Source: Psococerastis gibbosa | Taxonomy: Eukaryota > Arthropoda > Insecta > Psocodea > Psocidae | Direction of reading: 5' to 3' | Assembly (NCBI GenBank): GCA_963971405.1 | Contig: OZ020486.1 | Coordinates: 36,169,419 to 36,233,418 of the forward strand | Length of the DNA: 64,000 nucleotides | In this document: in pieces, positions 26,301-35,500 of the stretch | Layout: each line of letters begins with the position of its first letter | How positions within the stretch are numbered: position 1 is the first letter of the stretch | The notes under the pieces: generated by a model | What the model was told of the DNA's origin: nothing | Databases searched by the model: none | The model's input: only the letters and a program-made list of their open reading frames with translations | Position numbers and translations under genes: made by a program

Positions 26301-27802
26301 CAGCCTGAACTGCTCACCAACAATATTATACTGCAGTTTTATTTCTTATATATTTTGTGTCTTCTCACAGAGTATTTATATAAATAAATAAATCTCGACT
26401 ATTTGGTCTATTACTAAGCCAACCTAGCGGAGTTATGACTATAAAGCCCTTTCTTAAAACTCAACTAGGAAAGCCCGGGACCGTCTGCTTTACATGCCCT
26501 CCGAACCATGGCCAGAAAATGTAGCAAGTGTGGTACTCGAACCAGCAAACTTTCGGATGAAAGTCGGATTCCGTATTTACATATTGTTTATAATTACTTA
26601 TTTAACCCGTAGATTTGTAACGAAAAATTCCAAAAATGAAATAGTCGCTGCTACAATCAATGTCGATTTTTTCAATTGCCCGTCTTACGAGCACGTGGTA
26701 AGGGGAAGAGCCAGTCTCATAATCCATGAGTTTCTATCCTATTTGGAAGAGCCATTCAGGTGTGTTTTTCAATTGAAGAATCTCAGATTCTCAGTAATAT
26801 GTTATAGCCCGGTGACCCGCCAAAAGATAGCACATCATCGAATGGCAATCAAAAAGTAGGCATTTAATCAATTATTTTGTGTGCAGTTTTCACTTGGTAA
26901 CGCCATTTTAGGCGAATCTAATTAATGCAACGGCATATAAAATATTTAAACTCTTTTATCTATCATTAATGAAAGGTATCAAATTGTCTTTTTTATTTAT
27001 TATCAGTTGCAGCGACTTATTTCAAAATGCTGAAAAAATTTTCTACTGTTTTATGGGAGCAACGACAGCAGACCTGAGCCCAATGGAGAACATCGAAGTT
27101 TTCATTCACATTGAAGAAACTATAGTCAAATTGGCCCAAGAGCGAGGGTACAAAGCAATTTTCGCTGTCAATGTCAGCCCAATAACACAGGTTGGTCTGA
27201 GCAATTTTGTATTTGTACAGGTGGGCTTAAGAGTATACATCCCGTAGGGAATTGGAATTTATTTTATATTTAATTAACTAAGAAAGTTATTAAAGATTTT
27301 GCTCATTTGTACGCATCACATAATAAGGTATTTTTAATTTTCGAAAATGTAGTTTTTTCATAAACATGATTATAATTTATAAACCATAACTTTTCACGTA
27401 TAATAGATACTACGAAGAAACTACAATTTCGAAACTTAAAAATACCTTATTATATTAAGCATGAAGTAGTCTTCAACCACTTAAATGGGCCAAATCTTTA
27501 TTAACTTGCTTAGTTAATTAAATAAAAAGTATTAAATTTCGGGCTGCCTATTCCCTACGGGCTGTACACTCTTAAATTTATTTTCATTTTTCTATTATTA
27601 CTAGAAAGATTCTCAGTTAGGTACACAGTTATGATGGAACTTCTTGTTCTAGCAACTAGCAGTGGATGTCTTTGGGCACACCATTCTTCGCGACTACCAG
27701 GTAAACAAATTCGAAGCGTCTGATGGTTCTAGACCGTTTGAAGCTGCCCCCAACTCATCTAGAGCCGTCGTCACTTGGAAACAATTGCAACAATCAACAT
27801 AG
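8331..27802 (+). CDS. ebony: Ebony-2: complete divergent beta-alanyl amine synthase paralogue, 15 exons
   Basis: Exons: 8331-8492, 9581-9887, 14733-14912, 15774-16000, 19521-19607, 20173-20380, 20787-20957, 22861-23057, 23697-23886, 24296-24505, 24695-24860, 25541-25669, 26613-26759, 27007-27190, 27653-27802. All junctions keep frame, giving 904 residues, close to fly Ebony (about 880). Adenylation domain, about residues 60-580: A3 YTSGSSGTPKG, A4 region FLDWGPELL, A5 NFFGATE, A7 YRTGDYA, A8 KIRGHRVDISEVD, A10 NKVDRQKLL with its lysine. The carrier domain has GGSSLN, keeping the phosphopantetheine serine. The C-terminal amine-selecting domain ends NKFEASDGSRPFEAAP. Its last four exons match ebony-1 in phase, and the third-last pair in length (184 bp), but it is far more diverged. 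It probably activates beta-alanine or a similar amino acid; the accepted amine is unknown. Introns are packed with transposons. The ATG at 8331 is the first in the exon; the next Met is three codons on. Confidence 0.92.
8493..8672 (+). promoter_or_regulatory. Duplicated 5' splice donors of ebony-2 intron 1
   Basis: GTAAGT occurs at 8493, directly after the GAC codon ending exon 1, and again at 8667 because a MITE duplicated the site. Use of the first keeps the reading frame into exon 2 at 9581. Use of the second would include the MITE, whose frame reads a proline run and then stops. Confidence 0.7.
8502..8667. mobile_element. Poly-C hAT MITE, copy 2, at the ebony-2 exon 1 donor
   Basis: The ends are CAAGGCCGTAGCC and, reversed, CAAGGCCAGGAC, with poly-C runs between. 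An exact 8-bp duplication TAAGTAGA flanks it (8494-8501 and 8668-8675). The left duplication is part of the splice donor GTAAGT that starts at 8493. The final G of the element plus the right duplication recreates GTAAGT at 8667. Confidence 0.88.
10023..11969. mobile_element. Tc1/mariner-like element with about 450-bp inverted repeats
   Basis: The element lies in ebony-2 intron 2. Its termini CTGTTCGCCCAGAAAAG face each other and are flanked by TA at 10021-10022 and 11970-11971. The left arm (to about 10460) and right arm (from about 11530) are long inverted copies, seen as mirrored ORFs sharing YLIWNGTPISFVYTNTCKVV. The core keeps only a transposase fragment. Long arms and a TA target fit the Tc1/mariner superfamily. 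Confidence 0.75.
10471..10728 (-). pseudogene. DDE transposase fragment (Tc1/mariner-like)
   Basis: The minus strand encodes SWRYRYLQRIRKARSEGKR followed by IVYLDETLI. This resembles the segment around the first catalytic aspartate (YLDET) of Tc1/mariner-type DDE transposases. The frame ends soon after, so the rest is lost or too degraded to see. It sits inside the long-inverted-repeat element and is its likely transposase relic. Confidence 0.65.
12755..12926. mobile_element. Poly-C hAT MITE, copy 3
   Basis: The ends CATGGCCGCGCCCAGG and, reversed, CAAGGCCGTGCCCAGA enclose two C runs. The flanks AGTAGGAG (12747-12754) and TGTAGGAG (12927-12934) agree at seven of eight bases, as expected for an aged hAT duplication. 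It lies in ebony-2 intron 2. Confidence 0.75.
13059..14343 (+). mobile_element. hAT transposon relic (GTF2IRD2-like transposase)
   Basis: An exact 8-bp duplication GTCTAGAA flanks the element (13051-13058 and 14344-14351). The ends TATAGGTCGGCAAC and, reversed, CAGGGGTCGGCAAC are typical hAT termini. Inside are transposase pieces: FYFMVDLTDHLNKLNIKMQG near 13300, then a coiled-coil-like stretch and the C-terminal dimerisation region LREQSFSQMNIIKNKIRS near 13920. The frame is broken by stops and a C-run, so it is not functional. It lies in ebony-2 intron 2. Confidence 0.85.
15500..15735 (-). repeat. Dispersed repeat, shared with 21690-21915 in inverse orientation
   Basis: The stretch with CAGTCGCAGAGCTCATTTTT and the nearby CTACTTTCCCTTAGGG recur reversed at 21848-21915 and 21690-21712. 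The two copies lie in different ebony-2 introns. No ends or coding region are clear, so the family is unknown. Confidence 0.5.
16430..16925. repeat. Degenerate repeats with CCCGGGGGAGACCCCCGG hairpins
   Basis: Three or so diverged units repeat the theme AAAATGCGTAAAACCCCACT, then TTTCAGGC, then a T-run and a C/G palindrome around GGGAGACCCCCGG. The same unit occurs near 7380-7480 and 56680-57540. The spacing is irregular, so they are related repeats rather than a clean satellite. Confidence 0.55.
16998..17760 (+). mobile_element. 5'-truncated LINE with RNase H domain (I/R1-like)
   Basis: A 13-bp duplication ATGAGAACGGTTC flanks it (16985-16997 and 17761-17773) and it ends in an A-rich tail, the marks of LINE retrotransposition. 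The protein pieces include TAAMEIVLDFPPLHVAVE, KMALLGVEGQ and KWFTDGSRLG, the last being the RNase H start. It is nested inside the hAT element at 16264-18662. Confidence 0.8.
19663..19987. mobile_element. piggyBac-like MITE, TTAA-flanked, copy 1
   Basis: TTAA sits at both sides (19659-19662 and 19988-19991). The ends GAGGGTGCTGGC and, reversed, GAGGATGCTGGC match with one change, and further inverted similarity runs inward (CTAGAGGACTATT against AATAGTCCTCTA). There is no coding region. It begins 56 bp after ebony-2 exon 5. Confidence 0.75.
21176..21300. repeat. Palindromic MITE, GGCTATTCCAC type
   Basis: Two arms of about 55 bp starting GGCTATTCCACTTGTCAATA face each other around a short AT-rich loop. 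The terminal GGCTATTCCAC is shared with the MITE at 33096-33311, suggesting one family. It lies in ebony-2 intron 7. Confidence 0.7.
21916..22766 (-). mobile_element. HINE-like repeat, copy 2 (longest)
   Basis: It has the same ends as the copies at 1972 and 45832: the minus-strand start GCTTTCCAATTTATACG and end hairpin followed by GGTTCTTTT. Shared internal text includes TTTTTTGGGTTCCTGGGACC and GATTTCCGGGCAAACTA. It lies in ebony-2 intron 7, about 94 bp before exon 8, and is not coding. Confidence 0.6.
23127..23253 (-). mobile_element. tRNA-derived SINE, copy 1 (partial)
   Basis: On the minus strand it reads TTCTGGCCATGCTTCGGAGG, then the body ending CTCCGCTAGGTTGGCTGG. The tRNA-like head is mostly missing. 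It forms an inverted pair with the SINE at 23344-23505. Confidence 0.65.
23344..23505 (+). mobile_element. tRNA-derived SINE, copy 2
   Basis: The head GGCACAGACTCCGACTTTC leads to a B-box-like TATCGAGCCCC, then the body TTTCTGGCCATGCCTCGGAG and the tail AGGGCTTTATAGCCCTAACT. The match to the other copies is clear across the whole length. It lies in ebony-2 intron 8. Confidence 0.7.
26413..26575 (-). mobile_element. tRNA-derived SINE, copy 3, just upstream of ebony-2 exon 13
   Basis: The minus strand reads head GAATCCGACTTTCATCCGAA, B box GGTTCGAGTACC, body and tail GCTAGGTTGGCTTAG. It ends about 37 bp before the exon at 26613, so it lies where the branch point of intron 12 would be expected. 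Confidence 0.75.
27231..27571. mobile_element. piggyBac-like MITE, TTAA-flanked, copy 2
   Basis: TTAA flanks both ends (27227-27230 and 27572-27575). The arms GAGTATACATCCCGTAGGG and, reversed, GAGTGTACAGCCCGTAGGG match with two changes, and the inner parts are largely inverted copies. It fills most of the last ebony-2 intron. Confidence 0.78.
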
Positions 27803-28136
27803 AAATGAGAAATGCCAGGTAGTTCTTGTCTTAGACCCATTAAACCCGTATAAAATATACATGAGATATTTGATTTAGTATGTTTTTAGTGAACTATTTT
27901 AAATATTGAAACATTTTTTTCGTCAGTAAAATCTAACTTTCAGACATAACATACATTAGTTTGGAACTACAATACTACTAGTTAAAAACTTGTTATTTCG
28001 TTAAACAAAACCAATATCGTCCCATGCGGGCGTTTGGTATTAAAAATGTAAACAAACCAATTTTGAACAGATTTCAGGGCTCTGCCGTCCTAATGGTAAC
28101 CTCTAGTTCAAGACAATTCTTTCATTTTTTATTTAA

Positions 28137-28420
28137 TTTAAAATTTGGACAATGAAGAACTTCAGAACTGCTGTATAAAATTAAAAAGAAAAGAAAAATA
28201 ATATCATTGCTTATTATTTTATATTTTATAATTAATTGGGACACAATAGAAGACAAGACATTCACACTACTCTGCCCAGGGCATTGAGAATCACTTCTGT
28301 ATACAATTAAAAAGAAAGAAAAAAAATGGGTACTTATTATTTCATTTTCGACATTTAATTGGGATACATCAGTGGACAAGACATTCACACCACCCTGTCC
28401 AGAGCTTCGAGAGTCACTAC
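28137..28420 (-). repeat. Tandem duplication of the SNRPG 3' end
   Basis: The stop-codon region of SNRPG (TTAATTGGGATACAT to about 28420) recurs at about 28235-28310 and more weakly at 28140-28190. The middle copy still reads VILNALGRVV then stop, against TLEALDRVV in the gene. The units are separated by A-rich AAAAAGAAAG stretches. Confidence 0.7.
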
Positions 28421-30904
28421 GGAGTTACCTCGTACAACAATCATTCCGACGTTGCATTTGGAGCCGTCTTTACAGTGTTCCAATGTCTCATCCAGGACTA
28501 GGTTCATGAAAGGATCGAACCCACGGAGGATGCCTGTTACTTGTCTATCCCCATTTATTTTCACTGCAACCAAATTTTATTCAATAAACAATAACTTTTG
28601 GCCATAAATGTAAAAGTAATAATAAAAAAAGAAAAATCAATCATAAAATTATTTTGACACTGGGAAAGAAGAACTTAATAATAATAATATAACAATTCGT
28701 GTATTTCTAACATGATTGACATAACAAATTATTTTGTAATTTTGCAATGGAAACGTTTTGCACAGACAATTGAGAAGCTTGGTTACAAACGTGGCCAACT
28801 CCATTTTTTCACAAAATGGGGTTTTGATCCGACCTTGCAGAAAATTTTAATGTCCACCTGCACGTTGTAAAATAAAGTGACAAAAGCAGCCAGATTGCCC
28901 ACAGTAGCGCTGAGAAGTCAAGGGTTAGCTATAAACTTAATGCAATTTTCAACAGAAAATCCGCTCTCCTGAAAAATTCTACAACTCGGAATTGGCCATG
29001 CTTGTAAACAGCCTCCTCATTATTTTAAACGTATTTAGCAGCCTGTATGACTTCAAATTGAAAGAAATGAAACATGTTATTTATTCCAATTCATGACTAC
29101 AGAATGCACATGCATTTAAATATTCATGAAGCTGAACACCGTGTTTTCATTTTTAAATTCCTGTACCGTACTTGTGATAGCTTCTATCAAGCGGAATTCC
29201 AAGTAACTCCGTTGTATGCAATGGGAACCCGTACCAGAGAGCTACACTAACTGTAGCTTAACCGTTAAATAGGTCAAATAGACTCATTATAAATGGATAT
29301 TATGATGCATTAGGGCCCATTTAAATAAAGTCAAGGAACTTCAAAAACCTACCGTACATGTAAACTTGGGTTTTGTTTACAGTCAGGTTCTGAGTTGCTT
29401 CATTTAATCTATATAAAAAAATGACAACCGGATACACAAAACCTGGTTGTCACAGTCTCGGTCACAGTTGATCATCCACTTTTTGGAATGGCCCAACAAT
29501 GAAACACCATTTGAACAAAATTAAACCGAAAGATTTTGTTGGCTTTGGTAGATTGTTGTGGGTTTTAAGTTAAGGATTGAACTGAACAATATCATGTAGA
29601 CGTTAGCACACAGCAAGGTCCAGGGTTCGAATCCTGCTCTCCTTCTTTCCCTTATTTACCGCCTGCAGAAGTTAACTCGTAATCACGTATCATTTCCATT
29701 TTCCAGAGTTTTACTTTACTACTACTACTTTACCTTGTGGCAGTGAATGTCCCTAAAGAAATGCTTAAATGATTACTTCAACAAGTACCTCCTTATACTG
29801 TACATGCAACTTGAGGAGGGTTCTAATAAAACTTACGTGACATTTTCTTGTCCATGAATCTGAAAAAATAATAAGGCATAATTTTAATTCAATGCAATAA
29901 TAATGATTGCAATCAATGCCCTAATGACCAATCAAATACCCTCGTACTCAACAGGAAACATGTTTAACTATATTTCAGTAAAATCAGACAAATTTTGTCT
30001 CCATTAGCACCGCAACAGAGATGATTTTTTACAGAAATGGTGATGGGGCGTGCCCGTAATTTATCAGGATTTTGCTCATTATCTGCAGCCTGCAGGATTA
30101 TTGAACTTCTTTAACTTTGTGCTCAACAATATACAGTACATGGTATCATTCTGTCCAGGTTGTCATTAAACCGATTCGAAGAGTATTGTCAAAAAATTTA
30201 ATGCAAAATCCTGCAGTGGAAAATTGGAAATGCTTAGGAGATAGGTTATACTACAAGATAAACTCCAAAGCGAAATTTCATTATTACAAGGCTCTTAGGC
30301 AACAAGATAGACACGGTTTAAAAAGGTACACAAATTCCTAAGACCTAAGTCCATTACATGGTCCGCAAAAAATTCCTCCTCACCAAAGAACTTATATAAT
30401 ACACTTCTCACACAAATATTAACTTGAAACCCATCATGTGAATCATAGATGGCGTAAAAACTACAAGTCAGGGCAAGTGAAGATGTAAGTTAAATTTATT
30501 ACAATTTATCAATGAACAAGAAAAGCACTTTTGCGAGTGCGAAAAATTTCGGACTACACCAACTCCTTATTGGTAATAGGTTGTCGTCAATGTAAGGCAC
30601 TTTACACCTATCTAATATAGAGCCCTACTACAATGTAATCAATACTGTGGAGTAAACAAGTGAGGACACATGACAATGTGGATGGGGCTTTTTGTTGTTT
30701 CGAATGGTCTCCCTTCTTCCTGGGGAACTCCGGTCAAAGACAGCCTGTTTATTTTGCGACGGCCTTGGCTCTGGAAAGGCACAGCTGAATACATAATTAA
30801 AGAGCTGAAAACGTTTGACAGTTAATTTGTTCCCTTTGACTTGTATAAAATGCAGGCCTATTATTAACTTACTTTTTCAACTCGGGAGGATGAGCTTTAC
30901 TCAT
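28385..30904 (-). CDS. SNRPG: Small nuclear ribonucleoprotein G (SmG)
   Basis: The exons on the minus strand are 30904-30873, 29859-29837 and 28563-28385, with proper GT and AG junctions in phases 2 and 1. They give 77 residues starting [18 protein letters not shown] and including [15 protein letters not shown] (Sm1) and [13 protein letters not shown] (Sm2), ending LEALDRVV. Human SmG has 76 residues with the same start. SmG is one of seven Sm proteins forming the ring on U1, U2, U4 and U5 snRNA for pre-mRNA splicing. The middle exon is only 23 bp. The gene is tail to tail with ebony-2, 582 bp apart. Confidence 0.96.
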
Positions 30905-31674
30905 TTTAATTCAGTAAGCGTGAACTTGCTAAAATGCACCGACTTCAAAACAGTTTGTTACGCCGCATATATAACCAATCTTGGTTAAAAACAGACAGGG
31001 TCCAGCTCCATGTTAAAGGTAGTATTTTTATTTGTTTACATATGGCGGATCTTGACCGCGTGACCTGATTATTTCATAATAGATACTGGAGACTGCGCTA
31101 GTGTCGCGTTTCCGCCTTAACCACCAAAAAACAAACCTTCATTTTAAATTAATTTTATTTTGTTTATTTAAATAATAACTAAATGCTCATTTAAATATTC
31201 ACAATTTACAAAGCATTGAATTTGTTCACATAAACAATTTAGTTGTTAATTAATTATTGAAAATAGTGCTGTTAAGCACGTAGTAAGAAACACACAAACA
31301 TGGCTGATTAACTAAGTTTCTTTTATTTTCAGATAAAATGTAGCCTGAAGTTTAAAAATTGGTCGTTGTTTATAATAAATATATTTAAATTTATAAAAAA
31401 ATTAAATGTGCTTCGATAAATAATTTAAATGTAATTAATTATTTAAAACAGTGCTTTTGACTTTCGTATTCAGATTATACTTCATAATAAATCCTGTAGT
31501 CAGCGCTGCGGGCGGAAATACTGTGAGCGCTATCATCTGGACCATCTAGTTACTTCTTTATCTAAAGTTAAAAACTTGGGAAATGGGAAAACTCAAAACT
31601 AGCGGCTTGTCGTGGAAGCAGAATAAATTGAGCGCGTTATTTACAAATCTGACGACTCATAGTTTGAAACAGTT

Positions 31675-31915
31675 TTATAGTTCTAACTCATTTGCTTCCA
31701 TTTTAAAATTATTGCTCAAGCCTCCAACATACGGACGATTCTCGCAGTCGCGATTTGGCAGATTTTTTTTGTTGATTTCGGAAACTGGCTTGGAGCCGAG
31801 CGCACGAAGTACACGGGTTTCCCCTAAACACGCCATATAATAGAAATCTTCTGAAGTAGTTTCTTTGGGTAATTGGGTTTGTACCAGCCATTCATCAAGC
31901 GTCCAAGCCCTATTC
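31675..31915 (-). CDS. Unrecognised coding-like terminal exon
   Basis: On the minus strand an acceptor TTGCAG precedes an open frame from 31915 to a TAA at 31675. It encodes about 80 residues including NRAWTLDEWLVQ, EDFYYMACLGETRVL, GSKPVSEINKKNLPNRD and ENRPYVGGLSNNFKM. The text looks like a real globular protein tail. It lies between NDUFB5 and SNRPG on the same strand. It needs two bases of a split codon from the exon before it, as the NDUFB5 exon at 34026 would supply, but it could equally belong to another gene. I do not recognise the protein. Confidence 0.45.
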
Positions 31916-32579
31916 CTGCAATGGAAATGACATCAGCAAACCGCGACTAAGAGAATTGTATTTTTAATTAAAACAGAGAAGTTAATGCTTTAAGGCAGTT
32001 ACCGGTTCATAACATCGCTTTTGATTTTTAATGAACCTCTTGCAATCGTTTAAAATGGCACCGTATCTTATTACTAATTATAGCCTAAGATAATTTTTTT
32101 CCTTCCTATGATAACATTGTGGGATGTAGCCTAGTTTATGTAATTATTTTTTGTGCTACTGATGGTTGATATTATATTCTAAATATTTAGCTTTATTTCT
32201 TTGGCATATAAATCCATGACGTTTAACCAATATTATATTATATTAGCTATAGAGATCCGGAGTGAAATGGTGCAAATATTTTGATTGGACATTATCCGTC
32301 CATGGCCAAGTTGCTTTCAATAGCAACAATTTCAGTTTTTGTCATGAAAATGAACGAACAAATGGAAGTCTATTATTGAAAACTCATCGCTTCTACCGCA
32401 ACTACTCACGAACAATTTCTCCAGATGACCATGGTAATAGGTCGCCTACTCTACCTAGTTGTTTTTAATGGCTACATCACGTTCAATTAATTATCTGCTC
32501 AATTTACAACAAAGTTTATTATGATACACACCGAAAAGGCCCTGGTCATACAACTATCGAATATAATTGGTACGCGCAT

Positions 32580-35500
32580 TTAGCTTCCAAGCTTGAGCTC
32601 GTATTCTTCAAAGTATTGCTTATTGTGTCTTGCATATTTCACGATTGCTGGACGATAGTACCAGGATTGGTAATCAAGGCGCTCCGCCATTTTCTGCTTT
32701 ACCTCCTGCTCAAGTTGCCTGGAAATAAATTCATTAATGATTGCATTAAAGTTCATAACGAGCAGTTTCGTCTCTGACAGGCAAAATCGAATAAAACCTG
32801 GCTAAAATATTCAATCAGGCTTTCGGGAATAAAAAAATATTTTTCTATACAAATTCCTATACAAATTCATCAGTTGTGAAGGTTCTATACTGTTTAGGGT
32901 ATTGTCTATTGAAATATCAGTCAGTTAATTTTGCGTTCATGAGAAATAAAGAGTGAATAACCAATTCCAACCTAACCGAAGCAAATGAGGAAATAAATTA
33001 TAACGGGGTGGTGTGGTAGTCCCGTGGAAGTGGCCAATTGGTGTTAGTGAAGGCCTCATGTTACATGTTAAAATTTAGAGTAGCATTTCTTCTAAGGCGG
33101 CTATTCCACCGACCTCGTTTTGCAAGTGCAAGTGTATGACGTGGTAGCAGACATCATTAATAAGTCTCTACCATATTATAACTTAATTTATAATAGATAC
33201 GTTATTTATCTACATTATAGTCTCCTTAAAATATGCCAGAGACTTACTAATGATGTCTGCTACCACGTCATACACTTGCACTTGCAAAACGAGGTCGGTG
33301 GAATAGTCGCCTAATTGAACAGATATTTTTCCAAGAACGATATTTCTTGTGAAAATTGACTTGTACTAAAAAAAACGCGTTTTTAGAATCCGTCCTATAA
33401 CCAAGTACAGATGCCAGTCTGTCTAGCTATTTGCGACCATACCATGCTGATAGCATAGCAAAAGACGGGGCAAAAATGGCACCAATTCAAGAACCCCAGT
33501 TTTCACTAACACACTGCAAGAATACTGCTGACAGAGTCCTGCTTCAAGAATGGATACAGAGATGGAGGGTTTCCTCCACAGGTAGAGCCCTGTACGCAAT
33601 ACAACCGAAGCCGGCTTCAGCAGTACAGTATCGCGGGATAAGCAGAAGCGTTGCATCCTTTGCTGCTAGAGCAAGAACAGGCCACATTACTACCAATGAA
33701 TACCTACACCGTTTTCATCTAATCGAATCTCCAGTATGCCGTGCATGCGGTCTAGCTACATTAAACACTAGAACACATACTCCTGCAGTGCTCGGCCCCA
33801 TGCACACTACGGAACAAACTACGGGATCAGGTTGGACAAAAGGAGGGCGCACATCAAAAGATCCTGTGCACGCCGAACATGTGGGCACTAGCGTCAAGGG
33901 CATTTCTGAGACATCAGGCAGTCGGCATCACCTGAGCTGGAAGCCCTGTACCAAGAAGTAAGAAGTAAGTTTGCGACCAATATTCATATTGAAAATAGAA
34001 TATAATTTTATGTTAACTGACCTACCTCAACTTGATTGCTTCCCGCTCTTCATAAATATAATGACAGAACTTTTCATATTCCTGCTGAGGGTTGGCTTTT
34101 ATGTATCGTGCGATGAACCTAGTAATAGGGTGCTGTAATGAAAAAAAAAGTATGAATTTAAAGATGATAATAAACTTATAAGATTTTATAAAATTATCTT
34201 TGTAATAATTTATATTTAGGACAAATAACGTAAACTTAATTTTGAGGGCTAGGATGAATGGAATAAAATATTGCCTGAGGACCGACTCCCCGCACCTGTC
34301 TCTTTTGCCAAAGTGGAATTCGTCGGACAGTAATTAGCGAGAAAAGTTTCCTTTAAACCAATGGTGATTATTTTTAATCTTCTGGGATTAAAAAATATCA
34401 ACACAAAATCATTTTAGAATAGAAAGTCTTATTAACATTTGTTTTTCTTTTACATTGTTAACACCAAGAAAAGGTTAATACTATACGGAATAGTAGGCTC
34501 ACTGGTCAATTGACTGTTGGTCAAAGCATAGCTAAATAATGCCAGAAATGTATTTACCCGGTAATATTCCCAATGTTTTGGTTCATAATCTTCAGGTATG
34601 GGTGCAAGAGTAGCTGGTCCAATAAAAATGTTAGTGTAGGTGATAACGCCAATAATCGGGATGGCACCAACCATGAAGTAGAAGTGTACCAAATCCTGTA
34701 AAGAAATACAATTTTATTACTCGATAATCCTCAAGACATGTAGCGTAGAGGTACGGACTCTGACTTTCATCTGAAAGGTTGTTGGTTCGAGTCCCAAACT
34801 GGCTTTTTCTGGCCATTCTTCGGAGGGCATGAAAAGCAGGAGGTTCCGGGCCTTCCTAGTTGAGTGTAAGAGAGGGCTTTATACCGCTAGGTTGGCTTAG
34901 TAATAGAAACAATAAAAAGTCCTTATTTATTTATTTATTTGTTTTATTTATTTAATCATAACAATAATAGAATCAGAGAGTAATTTTTCCTGTACTGTAA
35001 AGGGTGATTCACACCACCCATCCATATTTCGATTATTAGGAGGAATTTTGAGAAGAGTTAAACAATTTGATGACTAAGTCGGGGTCGAATTAACTCATAG
35101 TCGAATTAATTTTTTTTCAGGCGGCTGGAAATGGTTATTTTTCAGGCCTTCAACTACTTATGAACTTCAAGGTACATTAAATTTTTATTATTATATAATA
35201 AAACGTGTAGTTTTATCAGGCTGCAGAAATATTTTGAAACCAGGATAAGTGAACAGCGGCCAAAAAATACACAAAACGCGAATTAAAAAGATGTGCCCTC
35301 TGTGAAGGTAGCACATCAACCTAAAGGAGCACCAGTAATTATTTCAAAGTTATACATGAATTAAAAATGTAGAAATCGAGAAAACTATTGTCCTTGTTAT
35401 ACAACAAATCAGTGTTCAGGTACAGGTTCGTTAATTGTTTAAAATACAGAAGCTGTGTTGTCAGGTGCGCTGTGGATCTTATGACATACAGGATGTAAGG

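Noticed and set aside
29600-29645. tRNA or SINE at GGTTCGAATCC
   Set aside because: Only a B-box-like match is visible; no A box or repeat partner was found. The same holds near 26095.
34741-34810. tRNA gene
   Set aside because: A- and B-box-like motifs are present but there is no full cloverleaf, and the sequence continues into a repeated SINE body.
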